Assembly (NCBI GenBank): GCA_965214335.1
Contig: CBDCBO010000005.1
Span: 992,001 to 1,056,000 of the forward strand
DNA: 64,000 nt
Source: Velthaea sp965214335
GTDB lineage: Bacteria; Vulcanimicrobiota; Vulcanimicrobiia; Vulcanimicrobiales; Vulcanimicrobiaceae
Direction: 5' to 3'
The first letter of the stretch is position 1, and every line of letters starts with the position of its first letter. Shown here piece after piece: positions 24,765 to 34,119 of this stretch. The notes under the pieces are model-generated. The model was not told where the DNA came from, made no database searches, and saw only the letters and a list, made by a program, of their open reading frames with translations. The position numbers and the translations under genes were made by a program.

Positions 24765-26318
24765 CTACAACGGAATGTTGCCGTGCTTACGCGCCGGCCG
24801 TTCGACACGCTTGCCGGCGAGCATGTCCAGCGCGCGCGAGATCGCCCGGCGGGTCGTCGCAGCCTCGATCACGTCGTCGACGTAACCACGCTGGGCAGCG
24901 ATGAACGGGTTGGCGAAGCGCTCGCTATATTCGGCGATCAGCTCGCTGGTTCGGGCCTGGGGGTCGGCGGCTTCGGCGATCTCGCGCCGGAAAATGGTTT
25001 TGACGGCGCCGGCTGACCCCATCACCGCGATCTCCGCCGTCGGCCAGGCCAGATTGATGTCGGCCCGGATGTGCTTCGAGGCCATGACATCGTATGCGCC
25101 GCCGTACGCTTTGCGCGTGATAATGGTAATCTTCGGCACGGTGGCTTCGGCAAAGGCGTATAGCAGCTTCGCGCCATGTTTGATGATCCCGCCGTATTCT
25201 TGAGCCGTTCCGGGCAAAAACCCGGGCACGTCGACGAACGTCAGCAGCGGGATGTTGAAGGCGTCGCAAAAACGCACGAAACGGGCGGCCTTGACGGACG
25301 AGTCGATATCGAGGACGCCTGCGAGAACTTTGGGCTGGTTGGCCACGACGCCCACCGAGCGGCCGCCGATGCGGCCGAACCCAACGACGATGTTGGGTGC
25401 GAACAGCGGGCTGATCTCGAAGAAGTCGCCGTCGTCGAGCACCGGTTGCACGGCATCGAGAATGTCGTACGGCTTGTTCGGGGCATCCGGAATGAGCGCG
25501 TCGAGTTCGGGGACCAAGCGCAGCGGATCGTCGTCGCTGGGCACCAGCGGCGGGTCGTCGAGATTATTGCCCGGGATGAACGACAACAGCCGTCGCGTGT
25601 GTTCGTTCATCTCATCTTCGTCGACGGCCGTGAGGCTCGCGACACCCGAGCGGGTCGCGTGCGTGGTGGCGCCGCCGAGTTCTTCGAACGAGACATCTTC
25701 GCCGGTCACCGTCTTGATGATCTCGGGACCGGTGATGAACATCTGCGAGATGCCTTCGACCATGATCGTAAAATCGGTGATGGCCGGCGAGTACACGGCT
25801 CCGCCCGCGCACGGACCGGCGATGAGACTAATTTGCGGAATCACGCCCGAGGCTTGCACGTTGCGCCAAAAGATTTCAGCGTAGCCGCCCAGGCTTACGA
25901 CGCCTTCTTGAATGCGCGCGCCGCCCGAATCGTTGATGCCGATCATCGGCGAGCCGGTACGCACCGCCAGATCCATCACCTTGCAAATTTTTTCAGCGAA
26001 TACTTCGCCCAAGCTGCCGCCGAGCACGCTGAAATCTTGCGAAAATAAGAAGACTTGGCGGCCGTCAATGGTCGCATGGCCGGTGTACACGCCGTCGCCT
26101 AAAAACAACCGTTCATCGAGGCCGAACGCGGTCGTCCGATGGACGGCGAAGCGGTCGAGCTCGACGAACGAATCGGGATCGACGAGCGCTTCGATTCGTT
26201 CGCGCGCGGTGCGCTTGCCGCGCGCATGTTGCTTTTCGACGGCCGCCGCACCGGCCGGCGCCAATGCTTCATCGCGCAGCGTTTGCAAACGCGCGTAGGC
26301 CTTATCGTGAGAGGGCAT
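24765..26318 (-). CDS. pccB: Propionyl-CoA carboxylase beta subunit (carboxyltransferase)
   Basis: The 517-residue carboxyltransferase has both crotonase-like halves of the family. N-terminal motifs include GKRTARERIEALVDP, SQDFSVLGGSLGE, GINDSGGARIQEGV and AGPCAGGAVYSPA. C-terminal motifs include VDVPGFLPGTAQEYGGIIKHGAKLL, TRKAYGGAYDVM and the terminal RKHGNIPL typical of PccB. It transfers carboxyl from biotin on PccA to propionyl-CoA. It lies 154 bases upstream of pqqA on the same strand, with pccA about 5.7 kb further on, so the two subunits flank the pqq block. Confidence 0.95.
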   Translation of the reverse strand: MPSHDKAYARLQTLRDEALAPAGAAAVEKQHARGKRTARERIEALVDPDSFVELDRFAVHRTTAFGLDERLFLGDGVYTGHATIDGRQVFLFSQDFSVLGGSLGEVFAEKICKVMDLAVRTGSPMIGINDSGGARIQEGVVSLGGYAEIFWRNVQASGVIPQISLIAGPCAGGAVYSPAITDFTIMVEGISQMFITGPEIIKTVTGEDVSFEELGGATTHATRSGVASLTAVDEDEMNEHTRRLLSFIPGNNLDDPPLVPSDDDPLRLVPELDALIPDAPNKPYDILDAVQPVLDDGDFFEISPLFAPNIVVGFGRIGGRSVGVVANQPKVLAGVLDIDSSVKAARFVRFCDAFNIPLLTFVDVPGFLPGTAQEYGGIIKHGAKLLYAFAEATVPKITIITRKAYGGAYDVMASKHIRADINLAWPTAEIAVMGSAGAVKTIFRREIAEAADPQARTSELIAEYSERFANPFIAAQRGYVDDVIEAATTRRAISRALDMLAGKRVERPARKHGNIPL

Positions 26319-26365
26319 CGCTGGAGCCGGTTCGCGTTGCGTTCGCGGCGAGCCCGCCGCGTTGC

Positions 26366-27232
26366 CTACGGCGGCGCAGGCGATGCGGGCGGCGCGGTGT
26401 CGCGCGCTGCGCGCAGATGTGCTGCCAGCAACTGCGGGTCGAACATCCAGTCCGGTTCGGCGGCCGGAAAGCGGACGTCGCTAATCTGCAATTCGGCGCT
26501 GCCGCTATAGCTCAAAAAGCCGAAGCGCAGCGCGAAGTCCATGCCGGCGTGCGCGATCAGCCAGGTCCCGTCGACCGGCGCGAAGTCGACCGTGACGGTC
26601 GGTCGCGAACGCACCGGTCCCGCCGCGGCCCACACTTCGATTGCGATGCGGCGTGGATTGAAGCTGCCGGTGTCGATCCACACATCGCGAATCGGGTGGT
26701 GCGCGGGGTCGAAGCGCGGCACGAGCTTGAGGTGGTAGACCGCAGCGCCGTCGAGGCGCTCCGTGCCGACGAGCGTCGGATCGTAGTCGCGTGACATCGC
26801 AGCGACGCGGCCGATGACCGCCGGGCCGCCGGCCGGCTCGGGCGCCGGCGATGACGCGCTCTCGTACGCCGATGCGCTTTCCCCGCCGCGCCGCTTCACC
26901 AGGCCGAAACTCGTGGTCGGATAGACCAGCGGCCGGTCCTTAACCGCTGGTTGGGTGTCGACGCGGTCGTCCGGCGAGGCCGGAACCCGCGTACTATTGA
27001 CCTTGCCGTCGGCCATGCGCACGATGATCTGCGACCGTTCGGCCTGAACTTTGCCGCGGCGCTCGAACGCCGCGTATTGCGCGTAGGCGATGAACGGCGG
27101 AACGGCTCGCGCGGCGATGGCTGCCCGCGTACGATCGTAAATGGCCGTTGCATCGAGCGCCGGAGCGGCCGGCGCGGAGGTTGCTTGGGCGAACGCGCTT
27201 AGCGGTACCGCGAGCGTCGCTACCAGAGCCAA
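26366..27232 (-). CDS. Secreted protein, distant third member of the 9-11 kb paralogue family
   Basis: The mature region follows a hydrophobic signal core (LALVATLAVPLSAFAQA). It contains YDRTRAAIAARAVPPFIAYAQYAAF, RSQIIVRMADGK, VYHLKLVPRFDP, R-D-V-W-I-D-T-G-S-F and a C-terminal PTVTVDFAPVDGTWLIAHAGMDF. The YHL-x-L-x-P...R-x-x-W...F block and the trailing W-L pattern match the two tandem secreted proteins at 9281-11114. The start is uncertain. TTG 27232 lies at the signal core, while GTG 27346 is in frame but overlaps the upstream gene by 58 bases. It precedes pccB by about 50 bases. Confidence 0.65.
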   Translation of the reverse strand: MALVATLAVPLSAFAQATSAPAAPALDATAIYDRTRAAIAARAVPPFIAYAQYAAFERRGKVQAERSQIIVRMADGKVNSTRVPASPDDRVDTQPAVKDRPLVYPTTSFGLVKRRGGESASAYESASSPAPEPAGGPAVIGRVAAMSRDYDPTLVGTERLDGAAVYHLKLVPRFDPAHHPIRDVWIDTGSFNPRRIAIEVWAAAGPVRSRPTVTVDFAPVDGTWLIAHAGMDFALRFGFLSYSGSAELQISDVRFPAAEPDWMFDPQLLAAHLRAARDTAPPASPAPP

Positions 27233-27288
27233 GCCAAAGCCGGCGACGTTGTGGGTAGCCGGCCGGTGAGGTGCCGGCCGCTGTCTCG

Positions 27289-27600
27289 CTACCAGATGCC
27301 GAGTGCGACCTTCACGTCGTCGGACGCCATTGTTTTCGGATCCCACGGCGGCGTAAACGTGATGTCGACCTTGACGTTCTTCACGCCCTCGATCGACTCG
27401 ACTTTCGACTGAACGGATTGCTTGAACATCGGACCGACCGGACACATCGGCGAGGTCAGCGTCATGACGACATTGACATCTTCGCCTTGCGGTCCATCGA
27501 CGTTTACGTCGTACACGAGCCCGAGCTCGAGGATGCCCATGTGCAGTTCCGGATCCTGCACTTCGGTCAGTGCTTCACGCACGCGTTCTTCGGTTACCAT
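27289..27600 (-). CDS. Metal-sulfur cluster assembly factor (MIP18/DUF59, SufT-like)
   Basis: The 103-residue DUF59-family protein has DPELHMGILELGLVYDV near the N-terminus, LTSPMCPVGPMF with the conserved Cys, and a closing FTPPWDP. Such proteins help iron-sulfur cluster maturation or, in PaaD, assemble an oxygenase component. No suf or paa genes are adjacent, so SufT-type maturation is the default. Clients nearby might include PqqE, which carries several clusters. Confidence 0.88.
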   Translation of the reverse strand: MVTEERVREALTEVQDPELHMGILELGLVYDVNVDGPQGEDVNVVMTLTSPMCPVGPMFKQSVQSKVESIEGVKNVKVDITFTPPWDPKTMASDDVKVALGIW

Positions 27601-27649
27601 CGCAATCTGTGATTACGGGCAAAGCCGGGCAACCCTGCGACCCGGCCGG

Positions 27650-27955
27650 TTAGGCCGGCGGCGCGCCGGCCCCGATTTCATGTAACACATGAACCTCGAG
27701 CGGAGCGGCCAGTGCGTCGCCGGTTTGCGCGCCGAAAGCCTTGAGGTGCGGGGTCTGCATGTGCGCGTCGAGCGCCTCGCGCGAGTCCCACGTTTCATAG
27801 AAAACGAATAAATTAGGATCGTCGGCGCTCGCGTGCAGAACGTAGAGATGGTTTGTCGACTCGGCGCGCGTCGGCGCGATGAGCGCCTCCAAGCCGGCTC
27901 GGACACGCTCCGCGGAGCCGGGTTTCGCTCGGGCCAATGCGACCACATGAATCAT
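27650..27955 (-). CDS. Antibiotic-biosynthesis-monooxygenase (ABM/YgiN-like) protein
   Basis: The 101-residue ferredoxin-like dimeric-barrel protein has the pattern VVALARAKPGSAERVRAGLEAL, CTRAES-type central loop (here PTRAESTNHLYVLH), FVFYETWDSREALDAHMQTPHLKAF. Relatives act as cofactor-free quinol monooxygenases or detoxification enzymes. It is the promoter-proximal gene of the minus-strand run and is divergent from clpC. Confidence 0.87.
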   Translation of the reverse strand: MIHVVALARAKPGSAERVRAGLEALIAPTRAESTNHLYVLHASADDPNLFVFYETWDSREALDAHMQTPHLKAFGAQTGDALAAPLEVHVLHEIGAGAPPA

Positions 27956-28261
27956 CGAGCATAATCCTCCGCGGTCACAACCGCGACGTTAACTTCAGGC
28001 GTGAACCGCATAAGGAAGTAACCGAGCCGTCAGCTTGAAGTCCAATGCGCGTCGTTTGCTCAGCCCATACAACCCAACCCTTTTTCACGCCGGCCGCTAC
28101 GTCCGTCGAACCCCTTCGTGCACGAGGCCGCAGGAGGCTCCACGAATTGACGCAAGTCCGCTCTGAAACTAGGCGTATTCGCCGATGGTTATATGGACAA
28201 CCGAATCCGTACGCCGGAATCGGCGGCAGGAGCGACTGGTCGCTCGGGGAGTCAAACCGTC
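27956..28261. other. Divergent promoter region between the ABM gene and clpC
   Basis: These 306 bases hold promoters for both directions. I see a small hairpin at 27971-27984 (GCGGT-CACA-ACCGC) and no CtsR- or CIRCE-type inverted repeat. A purine-rich ribosome site (CGGGGAG) lies about 10 bases before the clpC start at 28262. No RNA gene is recognisable. Confidence 0.4.
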
Positions 28262-30760
28262 ATGTCAATGTGGGAACCGTTTACCGAACGCGCGCGACGC
28301 TCCATCGTGTTGGCGCAAGAAGAAGCTCAGCGTCTGGGCAACAATTACATCGGCACCGAGCATATTTTGCTCGGCATCATTTCCGAGGGTGAGAGCCTGG
28401 CCGCCAAAGTGCTCGAAACCCTCGGCGTCAATCTCGCCAAAGTTCGCCAAGAAGTCGAAGCGATCGTTGGCCGCGGCGGGCAGACCGTCCAGCAAGAGAT
28501 GGTTTTCACGCCACGCGCGAAGCGCGTGATCGAATTAGCGTTTGAAGAAGCGCGGCAACTCAACCACAACTATATCGGGACGGAACACTTGCTGCTCGGC
28601 CTCATCCGCGAGGGTGAAGGTGTGGCCGCGCGGGTGCTTACCAATCTCGGTGTCGATCCGGCCAAAGTCCGCGTGCAAACGACCTCGCTGCTGGGTGCCG
28701 AAGGGCAGCCGCCGGCGCCCAAGGGCAAATCCAAGACGCCGACGCTCGATGCGTACGGTCGCGACCTCACCACGCTGGCACGCGAGAACAAACTCGACCC
28801 GGTAATCGGGCGCGCGAGTGAGATCGAACGCGTGATTCAGATTCTGTCGCGCCGCACGAAAAATAATCCGGCCCTCATCGGTGAGCCCGGCGTCGGCAAA
28901 ACCGCCATTGCCGAAGGCTTGGCGCAGCGCGTCATCAAGGGCGAAGTGCCCGAACCTCTGCGCGATCGGCGTGTGATCACCCTCGATCTCGCGGGCCTGG
29001 TCGCCGGCACCAAATATCGTGGTGAGTTCGAGGAACGCATGAAGCGGGTGATGGACGAGATCCGCGGCGCGGCCGGTGAGATCATCCTGTTCATCGACGA
29101 ATTGCACACGCTTGTCGGCGCGGGTGCCGCCGAAGGCGCGATCGATGCGTCGAACATCATCAAACCGGCGCTGGCGCGGGGCGAGCTGCAGTGCATCGGC
29201 GCAACGACCCTCAACGAGTTTCGCAAACACATCGAAAAAGACTCGGCGCTCGAACGGCGTTTTCAGCCGGTCATGGTCGGTGAACCGTCCGTCGATGAGA
29301 CCGTCGAAATTCTCAAGGGCTTGCGCGACCGCTACGAAGCGCACCACAAGGTCGTCATTACCGACGAAGCACTCGTGGCCGCGGCCAAGCTCGGCGATCG
29401 GTACATCAGCGACCGGTTCTTACCTGATAAGGCCGTCGATCTGATCGATGAAGCGGCATCGCGCGTGCGATTACAAGCGACCCTGCCGCCGCAGGCGATT
29501 CGCGACATCGAAAACGAGATTCGTAAGGTCAAGACCGAGAAAGAGTCGGTCGTGAAGTCGCAAGAGTTTGAGAAAGCGGCCTCGATTCGCGATCGCGAAG
29601 AGAAGCTGCGACTCGAAAAGCAGCGGCTCGAAGCGGAGTGGGCCGACAAAAAAGCGGTCGCCGATAAGACGATTAAAGTCACCGAAGAAGACGTTGCCTA
29701 CATCGTTAGCGCCTGGACGAAGATCCCGGTCGCGAAACTTGCTCAAGCGGAAACCGCCAAGCTGCTGGGCATGATGGATCAGCTGCACAAACGCGTCGTC
29801 GGTCAGAATCAAGCGATCGAAGTCGTCACGCGCGCGATTCGGCGCTCGCGAGCCGGCCTCAAAAATCCCAAACGGCCGATCGGTTCGTTCATCTTCCTGG
29901 GCCCGACCGGCGTCGGCAAGACGGAAGTCGCGCGCAGCGTGGCCGAGTTCTTATTCGATGATTCCGAATCGATGATCCGCATCGATATGTCGGAGTACAT
30001 GGAGAAGTACGCCGTCTCTCGGCTCGTCGGCGCACCGCCCGGCTACGTCGGTTACGAAGAGGGCGGCCAGCTGACCGAAGCCGTTCGGCGGCGACCGTAC
30101 TGCGTCGTGCTGCTCGACGAAATCGAGAAGGCGCATCCCGATGTCTTCAACTTGTTGTTGCAAGTGCTCGAAGACGGCCGCCTGACCGATTCCCAAGGCC
30201 GAGTCGTCGACTTCAAAAACGCGGTCATCATCATGACCTCGAATGTCGGCGCGACCGGCATGACGTCGTCGATCGACATCGGATTCCGGCCGCAAAAAGA
30301 CAGCGGCGATACGACTGAGAAAAACTACGAGAAGATGAAGAACAAAGTGCTCGAGGAGGTCAAGCACACCTTCCGGCCCGAGTTCATCAATCGTGTCGAT
30401 GAAATCGTCGTCTTCCACCAACTCACGCGGGCCGAAATTGAAGAGATCGTCGGCCTGGAACTCAACAAGGTCATTCGCGAAGTCAAGGCACAAGAAATGC
30501 ATCTCGAAGTAACCGAAGATGCCAAAGCGTTACTGGCGAAAAAGGGTTGGGATCCGCAGTTTGGCGCACGTCCGCTGCGACGCGCGATTCAGCGTGAAGT
30601 CGAGGACGAACTCGCTGAAGAAATGTTGCGTGGCCGCTTCGGTTCGGGCGACCGTATCTTAGCGGAAGTCAATCCGGACAATCCCGACAAGTTGATCTTC
30701 TCGAAGATTCCAACGGTGGAGCCACCCGTGGCGGTACCTTCCGAAGTGCAGCAAGTCTAA
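28262..30760 (+). CDS. clpC: ATP-dependent Clp protease ATP-binding subunit ClpC
   Basis: The 832-residue class I Clp/Hsp100 unfoldase has two N-terminal repeats (WEPFTERARRSIVLAQEEAQ...NNYIGTEHILLG and FTPRAKRVIELAFEEARQLNHNYIGTEHLLLG). The first AAA domain has GEPGVGKTA and LFIDELHTLVGAG. A UVR-type coiled middle segment (EFEKAASIRDREEKL) follows, then a second AAA domain with GPTGVGKTE and VVLLDEIEKAH. It feeds unfolded protein to ClpP. ATG 28262 is preferred because it directly precedes the N-domain and has an SD; an in-frame ATG at 28193 would add an unstructured extension. A strong terminator follows. Confidence 0.96.
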   Translation: MSMWEPFTERARRSIVLAQEEAQRLGNNYIGTEHILLGIISEGESLAAKVLETLGVNLAKVRQEVEAIVGRGGQTVQQEMVFTPRAKRVIELAFEEARQLNHNYIGTEHLLLGLIREGEGVAARVLTNLGVDPAKVRVQTTSLLGAEGQPPAPKGKSKTPTLDAYGRDLTTLARENKLDPVIGRASEIERVIQILSRRTKNNPALIGEPGVGKTAIAEGLAQRVIKGEVPEPLRDRRVITLDLAGLVAGTKYRGEFEERMKRVMDEIRGAAGEIILFIDELHTLVGAGAAEGAIDASNIIKPALARGELQCIGATTLNEFRKHIEKDSALERRFQPVMVGEPSVDETVEILKGLRDRYEAHHKVVITDEALVAAAKLGDRYISDRFLPDKAVDLIDEAASRVRLQATLPPQAIRDIENEIRKVKTEKESVVKSQEFEKAASIRDREEKLRLEKQRLEAEWADKKAVADKTIKVTEEDVAYIVSAWTKIPVAKLAQAETAKLLGMMDQLHKRVVGQNQAIEVVTRAIRRSRAGLKNPKRPIGSFIFLGPTGVGKTEVARSVAEFLFDDSESMIRIDMSEYMEKYAVSRLVGAPPGYVGYEEGGQLTEAVRRRPYCVVLLDEIEKAHPDVFNLLLQVLEDGRLTDSQGRVVDFKNAVIIMTSNVGATGMTSSIDIGFRPQKDSGDTTEKNYEKMKNKVLEEVKHTFRPEFINRVDEIVVFHQLTRAEIEEIVGLELNKVIREVKAQEMHLEVTEDAKALLAKKGWDPQFGARPLRRAIQREVEDELAEEMLRGRFGSGDRILAEVNPDNPDKLIFSKIPTVEPPVAVPSEVQQV

Positions 30761-30769
30761 GAGCTCAAT

Positions 30770-30806
30770 ACGGCCCGCCGGTTTATCGGCGGGCCGTTTG
30801 CGTTTC
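30770..30806 (+). terminator. Rho-independent terminator after clpC
   Basis: An 11-bp perfect stem, ACGGCCCGCCG / CGGCGGGCCGT (30770-30780 with 30787-30797), has a GTTTAT loop and is followed by TTGCGTTT. It begins 9 bases after the clpC stop. Confidence 0.9.
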
Positions 30807-30849
30807 ACCCACGCCCACTCTGCGCGTACCTGAAGTCTTTCGGACCCAC

Positions 30850-33800
30850 GTGCGAGAAGTAGTACGAGATGAGGATTCTGAAGGGCGCGCACGGCCTATT
30901 AGCGTGAGTCCGTTTGCTACATGGCGATCGCGTCTACCGGCGCAGATCGGGAATTGGTTCGCGCGCGATCTGACCCGGACGGCGCTGGCACTCGTCGATG
31001 CGAATCGCGTTGTGTTGCGCGCCGTCGAAGACCTCAAGATTGAAGCCGCCGTCAAGGATCGCGGCGGTGTGATCGTCGGCGTTGAGTGGGCGACGGGCAC
31101 GGGCCCGCAAGCCTTGCGCAGCGTGTGCACGTGCGGCTTGACGGGCGTCTGCGAACACGTCGTGGCGACGCTCGAAACGGTGCGCACCACGAGTTCGGCG
31201 CCGTTGCCCGCGATCGCCGGCGGTATTCCCGATAACGACGAGGACTACGCCTGGCTGCCCGAAGTCGAAGCCGAATCGAGCCGGCCGCGAGCCCGTAGCG
31301 TATGGCCCGTTCTCGGTTGCTCCGACGGAAAGACGATCACGGGCGCGCTCTATTTAGATACGCCGCGGCTGCGCGGCGTCATTCGCGACGCCGAATCGAT
31401 CTTGTCGATGATGGAGTCGACGCCGCCGGACGACTGGGATGATGCGGACCGCGAGTTAATCCGCGATGAGGCGGTGCAAGAAGCGTTCGGCGCGCGATTA
31501 TCCATGAAAGCGCTGGCTCGGGCAATGTTCCGCATGACGCGCCATCCGCGACTGCGGTTCGACGAGCGCCCGGGCGAAAATCGGCATCCGGCCGAACTGC
31601 ACGCCTTTTCGATCGACCTGCGTGGCGTCCGTTTACGGGCGGCCCGCAAGAGTGACGGCTTCGTGCCGATGCTCGAGCGCAGCGACGGTTCGCGGTTCTC
31701 GCCGGCCGGCGCGTTGGTGCTCGACGGACCACCGCGCTGGCTCATCGCCGATCGCGTCGCTTATCTGCTCGACGGCTCGTTCGACGCGCGGCGTGCGATC
31801 GTGGCGGCAGAAGCGGTGCCGGCCGAAAACGGCGTCGTGCACCACGCGCCGTCGACGGCGTCGATTGCCCGCGTTGCCGCATTTCTGACCGCCGACGACC
31901 GGGCGTCGCTGGGCGTCATCGATGCCGGCGCGCCCGAACTTGCCGCGCGCATGGCGTGGCGCGACGGCGCGCTCTTCGCGCGGCTGGCATTCATCGACAA
32001 GAACACCGGTGGCCGCGCCCCATTCTCGATGCACGGCGGCATTGCCTCAACCGACGGCCGATTCATCCGGTTCGCGCCGACGACCGCGCAAGCGTTCGCG
32101 AAGCGCTTCATCGATGCCGGATTCGTGCCGCGCGGCGGCGACGGCTTCGCCTTACACGACGCCGAGCGCGCGGCCACCCTGGTGCGCGAAGTTCTACCGG
32201 TGTGGGATGATGTCGAAGTCCGGTTGGACGAAAGTTTAAGCGCATTGTCGGGCGGTCTGGATGCCATCGACATCGCGGTGTCGGCGCGACCCTCGACGGC
32301 CGAAGGTGAGAGCAATGATTGGTTCGAGCTCAATGTCGACGTCTTTATCGGCGGCGGCGAACCGCTCACGCCCAAAGAATTAGCGGCGCTCCTCGCCTCG
32401 AGCGGTCGCTATGCCGAAGTGCGCGGCAAACTCTTCGACGTCGCGAAATTACGTAGCCAGGGCAATCTACTCTCGGATATCACCGACCGCAAACGCAACG
32501 GTCTCGCTGCGCTCGTGGCACTGCGTGACGAACTGCACGAGAGCTTCGCCAATGTCACCTTACCCGAGGAAGTCGAGCGGTTGCGCGATCGGCTGCGCGA
32601 CTTCAACGGAATCGAAGAAGTCGAACCGCCCGAGGCACTCAAGGATACGCTGCGCGGTTACCAGCGCCGTGGATTAGACTTTCTCTCGTACCTGAGTTCG
32701 TTTCAATTCGGCGGTATTCTAGCTGACGAAATGGGCTTGGGTAAAACGCTGCAGGTCGTCACCTACCTGCTCAAGAGGAAGCTCGACGAAGGCGCCGCAC
32801 CGTCGCTGGTGATCGCGCCGACGTCCGTTACCCACACCTGGGAAAGTGAGATTAAGCGCTTCGCACCCGAGCTGACGATCTTACGATTACAGTCGGGTGC
32901 CGAACGCGCCCAGCGGTTCGAGGAAATCGACAACTACGACGTGGTGATTACCTCCTATGCATTGGCCCGGCTCGACGCCGCGCAACTCGAACGCTACACG
33001 TTTCGCACGCTCATTCTCGACGAGGCCCAGAACGCGAAAAACCCGAGCTCGCAGATTGCCAAAGTCGTACGCAATCTCAACGCCGATCACCGGTTGGCGC
33101 TGACCGGTACGCCGGTTGAAAACTCGCTTCGCGATCTGTGGGCGATTTTTGCTTTCGTCGAACCGGGGCTGCTCGGCTCGGAGTCATCGTTCCGGCGCCG
33201 GTTCGAGAATCCGATCGGCGAGGGCGATGAAAAAGCCGCCGCGGCGCTGCGCTCGCGACTCGAACCGTTCGTGCTGCGGCGGACCAAAGAAGACGTCGCG
33301 CGCGAACTGCCCGAACGCACCGAGCAAATTATCGAGTGCGAGCTATCGCCCTTGCAGCGCCGGCTGTATCGCGGCATCGCCGAGGCCGCGCGACGCGATG
33401 TTCTCGCCAAGCTCGATGAGGACGGCGCGATCGAAGGAGCGAGCGTCCACGTCCTGGCGGCCTTGACGCGGTTACGTCAAGTGTGTGCCCATCCCGGCCT
33501 CATCGTGCCGTCGTACATCGACGAACCTGAAGCGAGCGGGAAGTTCGATGCCTTCGTCGAGACCGTCGAAGAAGTGCTGTCGGGTGGCCATCGCGTACTG
33601 GTTTTCAGCGCCTTTGCTTCGATGCTCAAGATCATGCGCGCCGCGATGGACAAGCGTCATATCGTGTACGGCTATCTCGACGGTGCAACTAAGGACCGCG
33701 ACCGGCAGGCCGAAGTCGAGAAGTTCATGCACCCCGACGGGCCGCCGGTGTTTTTGTGCTCGCTCAAAGCCGGTGGCGTCGGCTTGACGCTGACGGCGGC

Positions 33801-34056
33801 CGATTACGTGGTGCTGTACGACCCGTGGTGGAATCCGGCGGTCGAACGGCAGGCCATCGACCGGACGCACCGCATCGGCCAAACGCGGCCGGTGACGGCG
33901 TATCGCATGGTGACCGTCGGGTCGGTCGAGGAAAAGATTCGCGCTTTAGCCGAACGCAAGAACGCGCTCTCGAAGGCAGTCATCAAAGCTGATAGCGCCG
34001 TAGCCAAATCATTGACGCGGGACGATCTCGAGTTGCTGTTCGCCGATCCGGAATAG
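30850..34056 (+). CDS. SNF2/Rad54-family helicase with N-terminal SWIM zinc finger
   Basis: The 1068-residue bacterial SNF2 ATPase has a SWIM finger (C93-x-C95-x5-C101-x-H103) at the N-terminus and a long central SNF2-associated region. The helicase core begins near residue 605, with DEMGLGKTLQ around 625, the Walker-B-type LILDEAQNAKN around 722 and LTGTPVENSLRDLW. The second RecA lobe has VFSAFASMLKIM, SLKAGGVGLTLTAADYVV and QAIDRTHRIGQ. Such proteins remodel DNA-protein complexes or act with RNA polymerase. GTG 30850 is used; GTG 30904 is an in-frame alternative. Neither has a strong ribosome site. Confidence 0.92.
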   Translation: MREVVRDEDSEGRARPISVSPFATWRSRLPAQIGNWFARDLTRTALALVDANRVVLRAVEDLKIEAAVKDRGGVIVGVEWATGTGPQALRSVCTCGLTGVCEHVVATLETVRTTSSAPLPAIAGGIPDNDEDYAWLPEVEAESSRPRARSVWPVLGCSDGKTITGALYLDTPRLRGVIRDAESILSMMESTPPDDWDDADRELIRDEAVQEAFGARLSMKALARAMFRMTRHPRLRFDERPGENRHPAELHAFSIDLRGVRLRAARKSDGFVPMLERSDGSRFSPAGALVLDGPPRWLIADRVAYLLDGSFDARRAIVAAEAVPAENGVVHHAPSTASIARVAAFLTADDRASLGVIDAGAPELAARMAWRDGALFARLAFIDKNTGGRAPFSMHGGIASTDGRFIRFAPTTAQAFAKRFIDAGFVPRGGDGFALHDAERAATLVREVLPVWDDVEVRLDESLSALSGGLDAIDIAVSARPSTAEGESNDWFELNVDVFIGGGEPLTPKELAALLASSGRYAEVRGKLFDVAKLRSQGNLLSDITDRKRNGLAALVALRDELHESFANVTLPEEVERLRDRLRDFNGIEEVEPPEALKDTLRGYQRRGLDFLSYLSSFQFGGILADEMGLGKTLQVVTYLLKRKLDEGAAPSLVIAPTSVTHTWESEIKRFAPELTILRLQSGAERAQRFEEIDNYDVVITSYALARLDAAQLERYTFRTLILDEAQNAKNPSSQIAKVVRNLNADHRLALTGTPVENSLRDLWAIFAFVEPGLLGSESSFRRRFENPIGEGDEKAAAALRSRLEPFVLRRTKEDVARELPERTEQIIECELSPLQRRLYRGIAEAARRDVLAKLDEDGAIEGASVHVLAALTRLRQVCAHPGLIVPSYIDEPEASGKFDAFVETVEEVLSGGHRVLVFSAFASMLKIMRAAMDKRHIVYGYLDGATKDRDRQAEVEKFMHPDGPPVFLCSLKAGGVGLTLTAADYVVLYDPWWNPAVERQAIDRTHRIGQTRPVTAYRMVTVGSVEEKIRALAERKNALSKAVIKADSAVAKSLTRDDLELLFADPE

Positions 34057-34119
34057 CGCGACGTGCCGGTGCGAGCGACGTAGCGTCAACCGGCTCACGA
34101 GCGTTGACGGATTGCTGAG

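Noticed and set aside
28535..29347. A 270-codon antisense frame within clpC.
   Set aside because: The composition is that of a reverse-complement shadow of clpC, with no recognisable domain.
34084..34109. Terminator between the SNF2 and TetR genes (CGTCAAC / GTTGACG).
   Set aside because: A 7-bp stem with a 12-base loop and no T-run is too weak to call.
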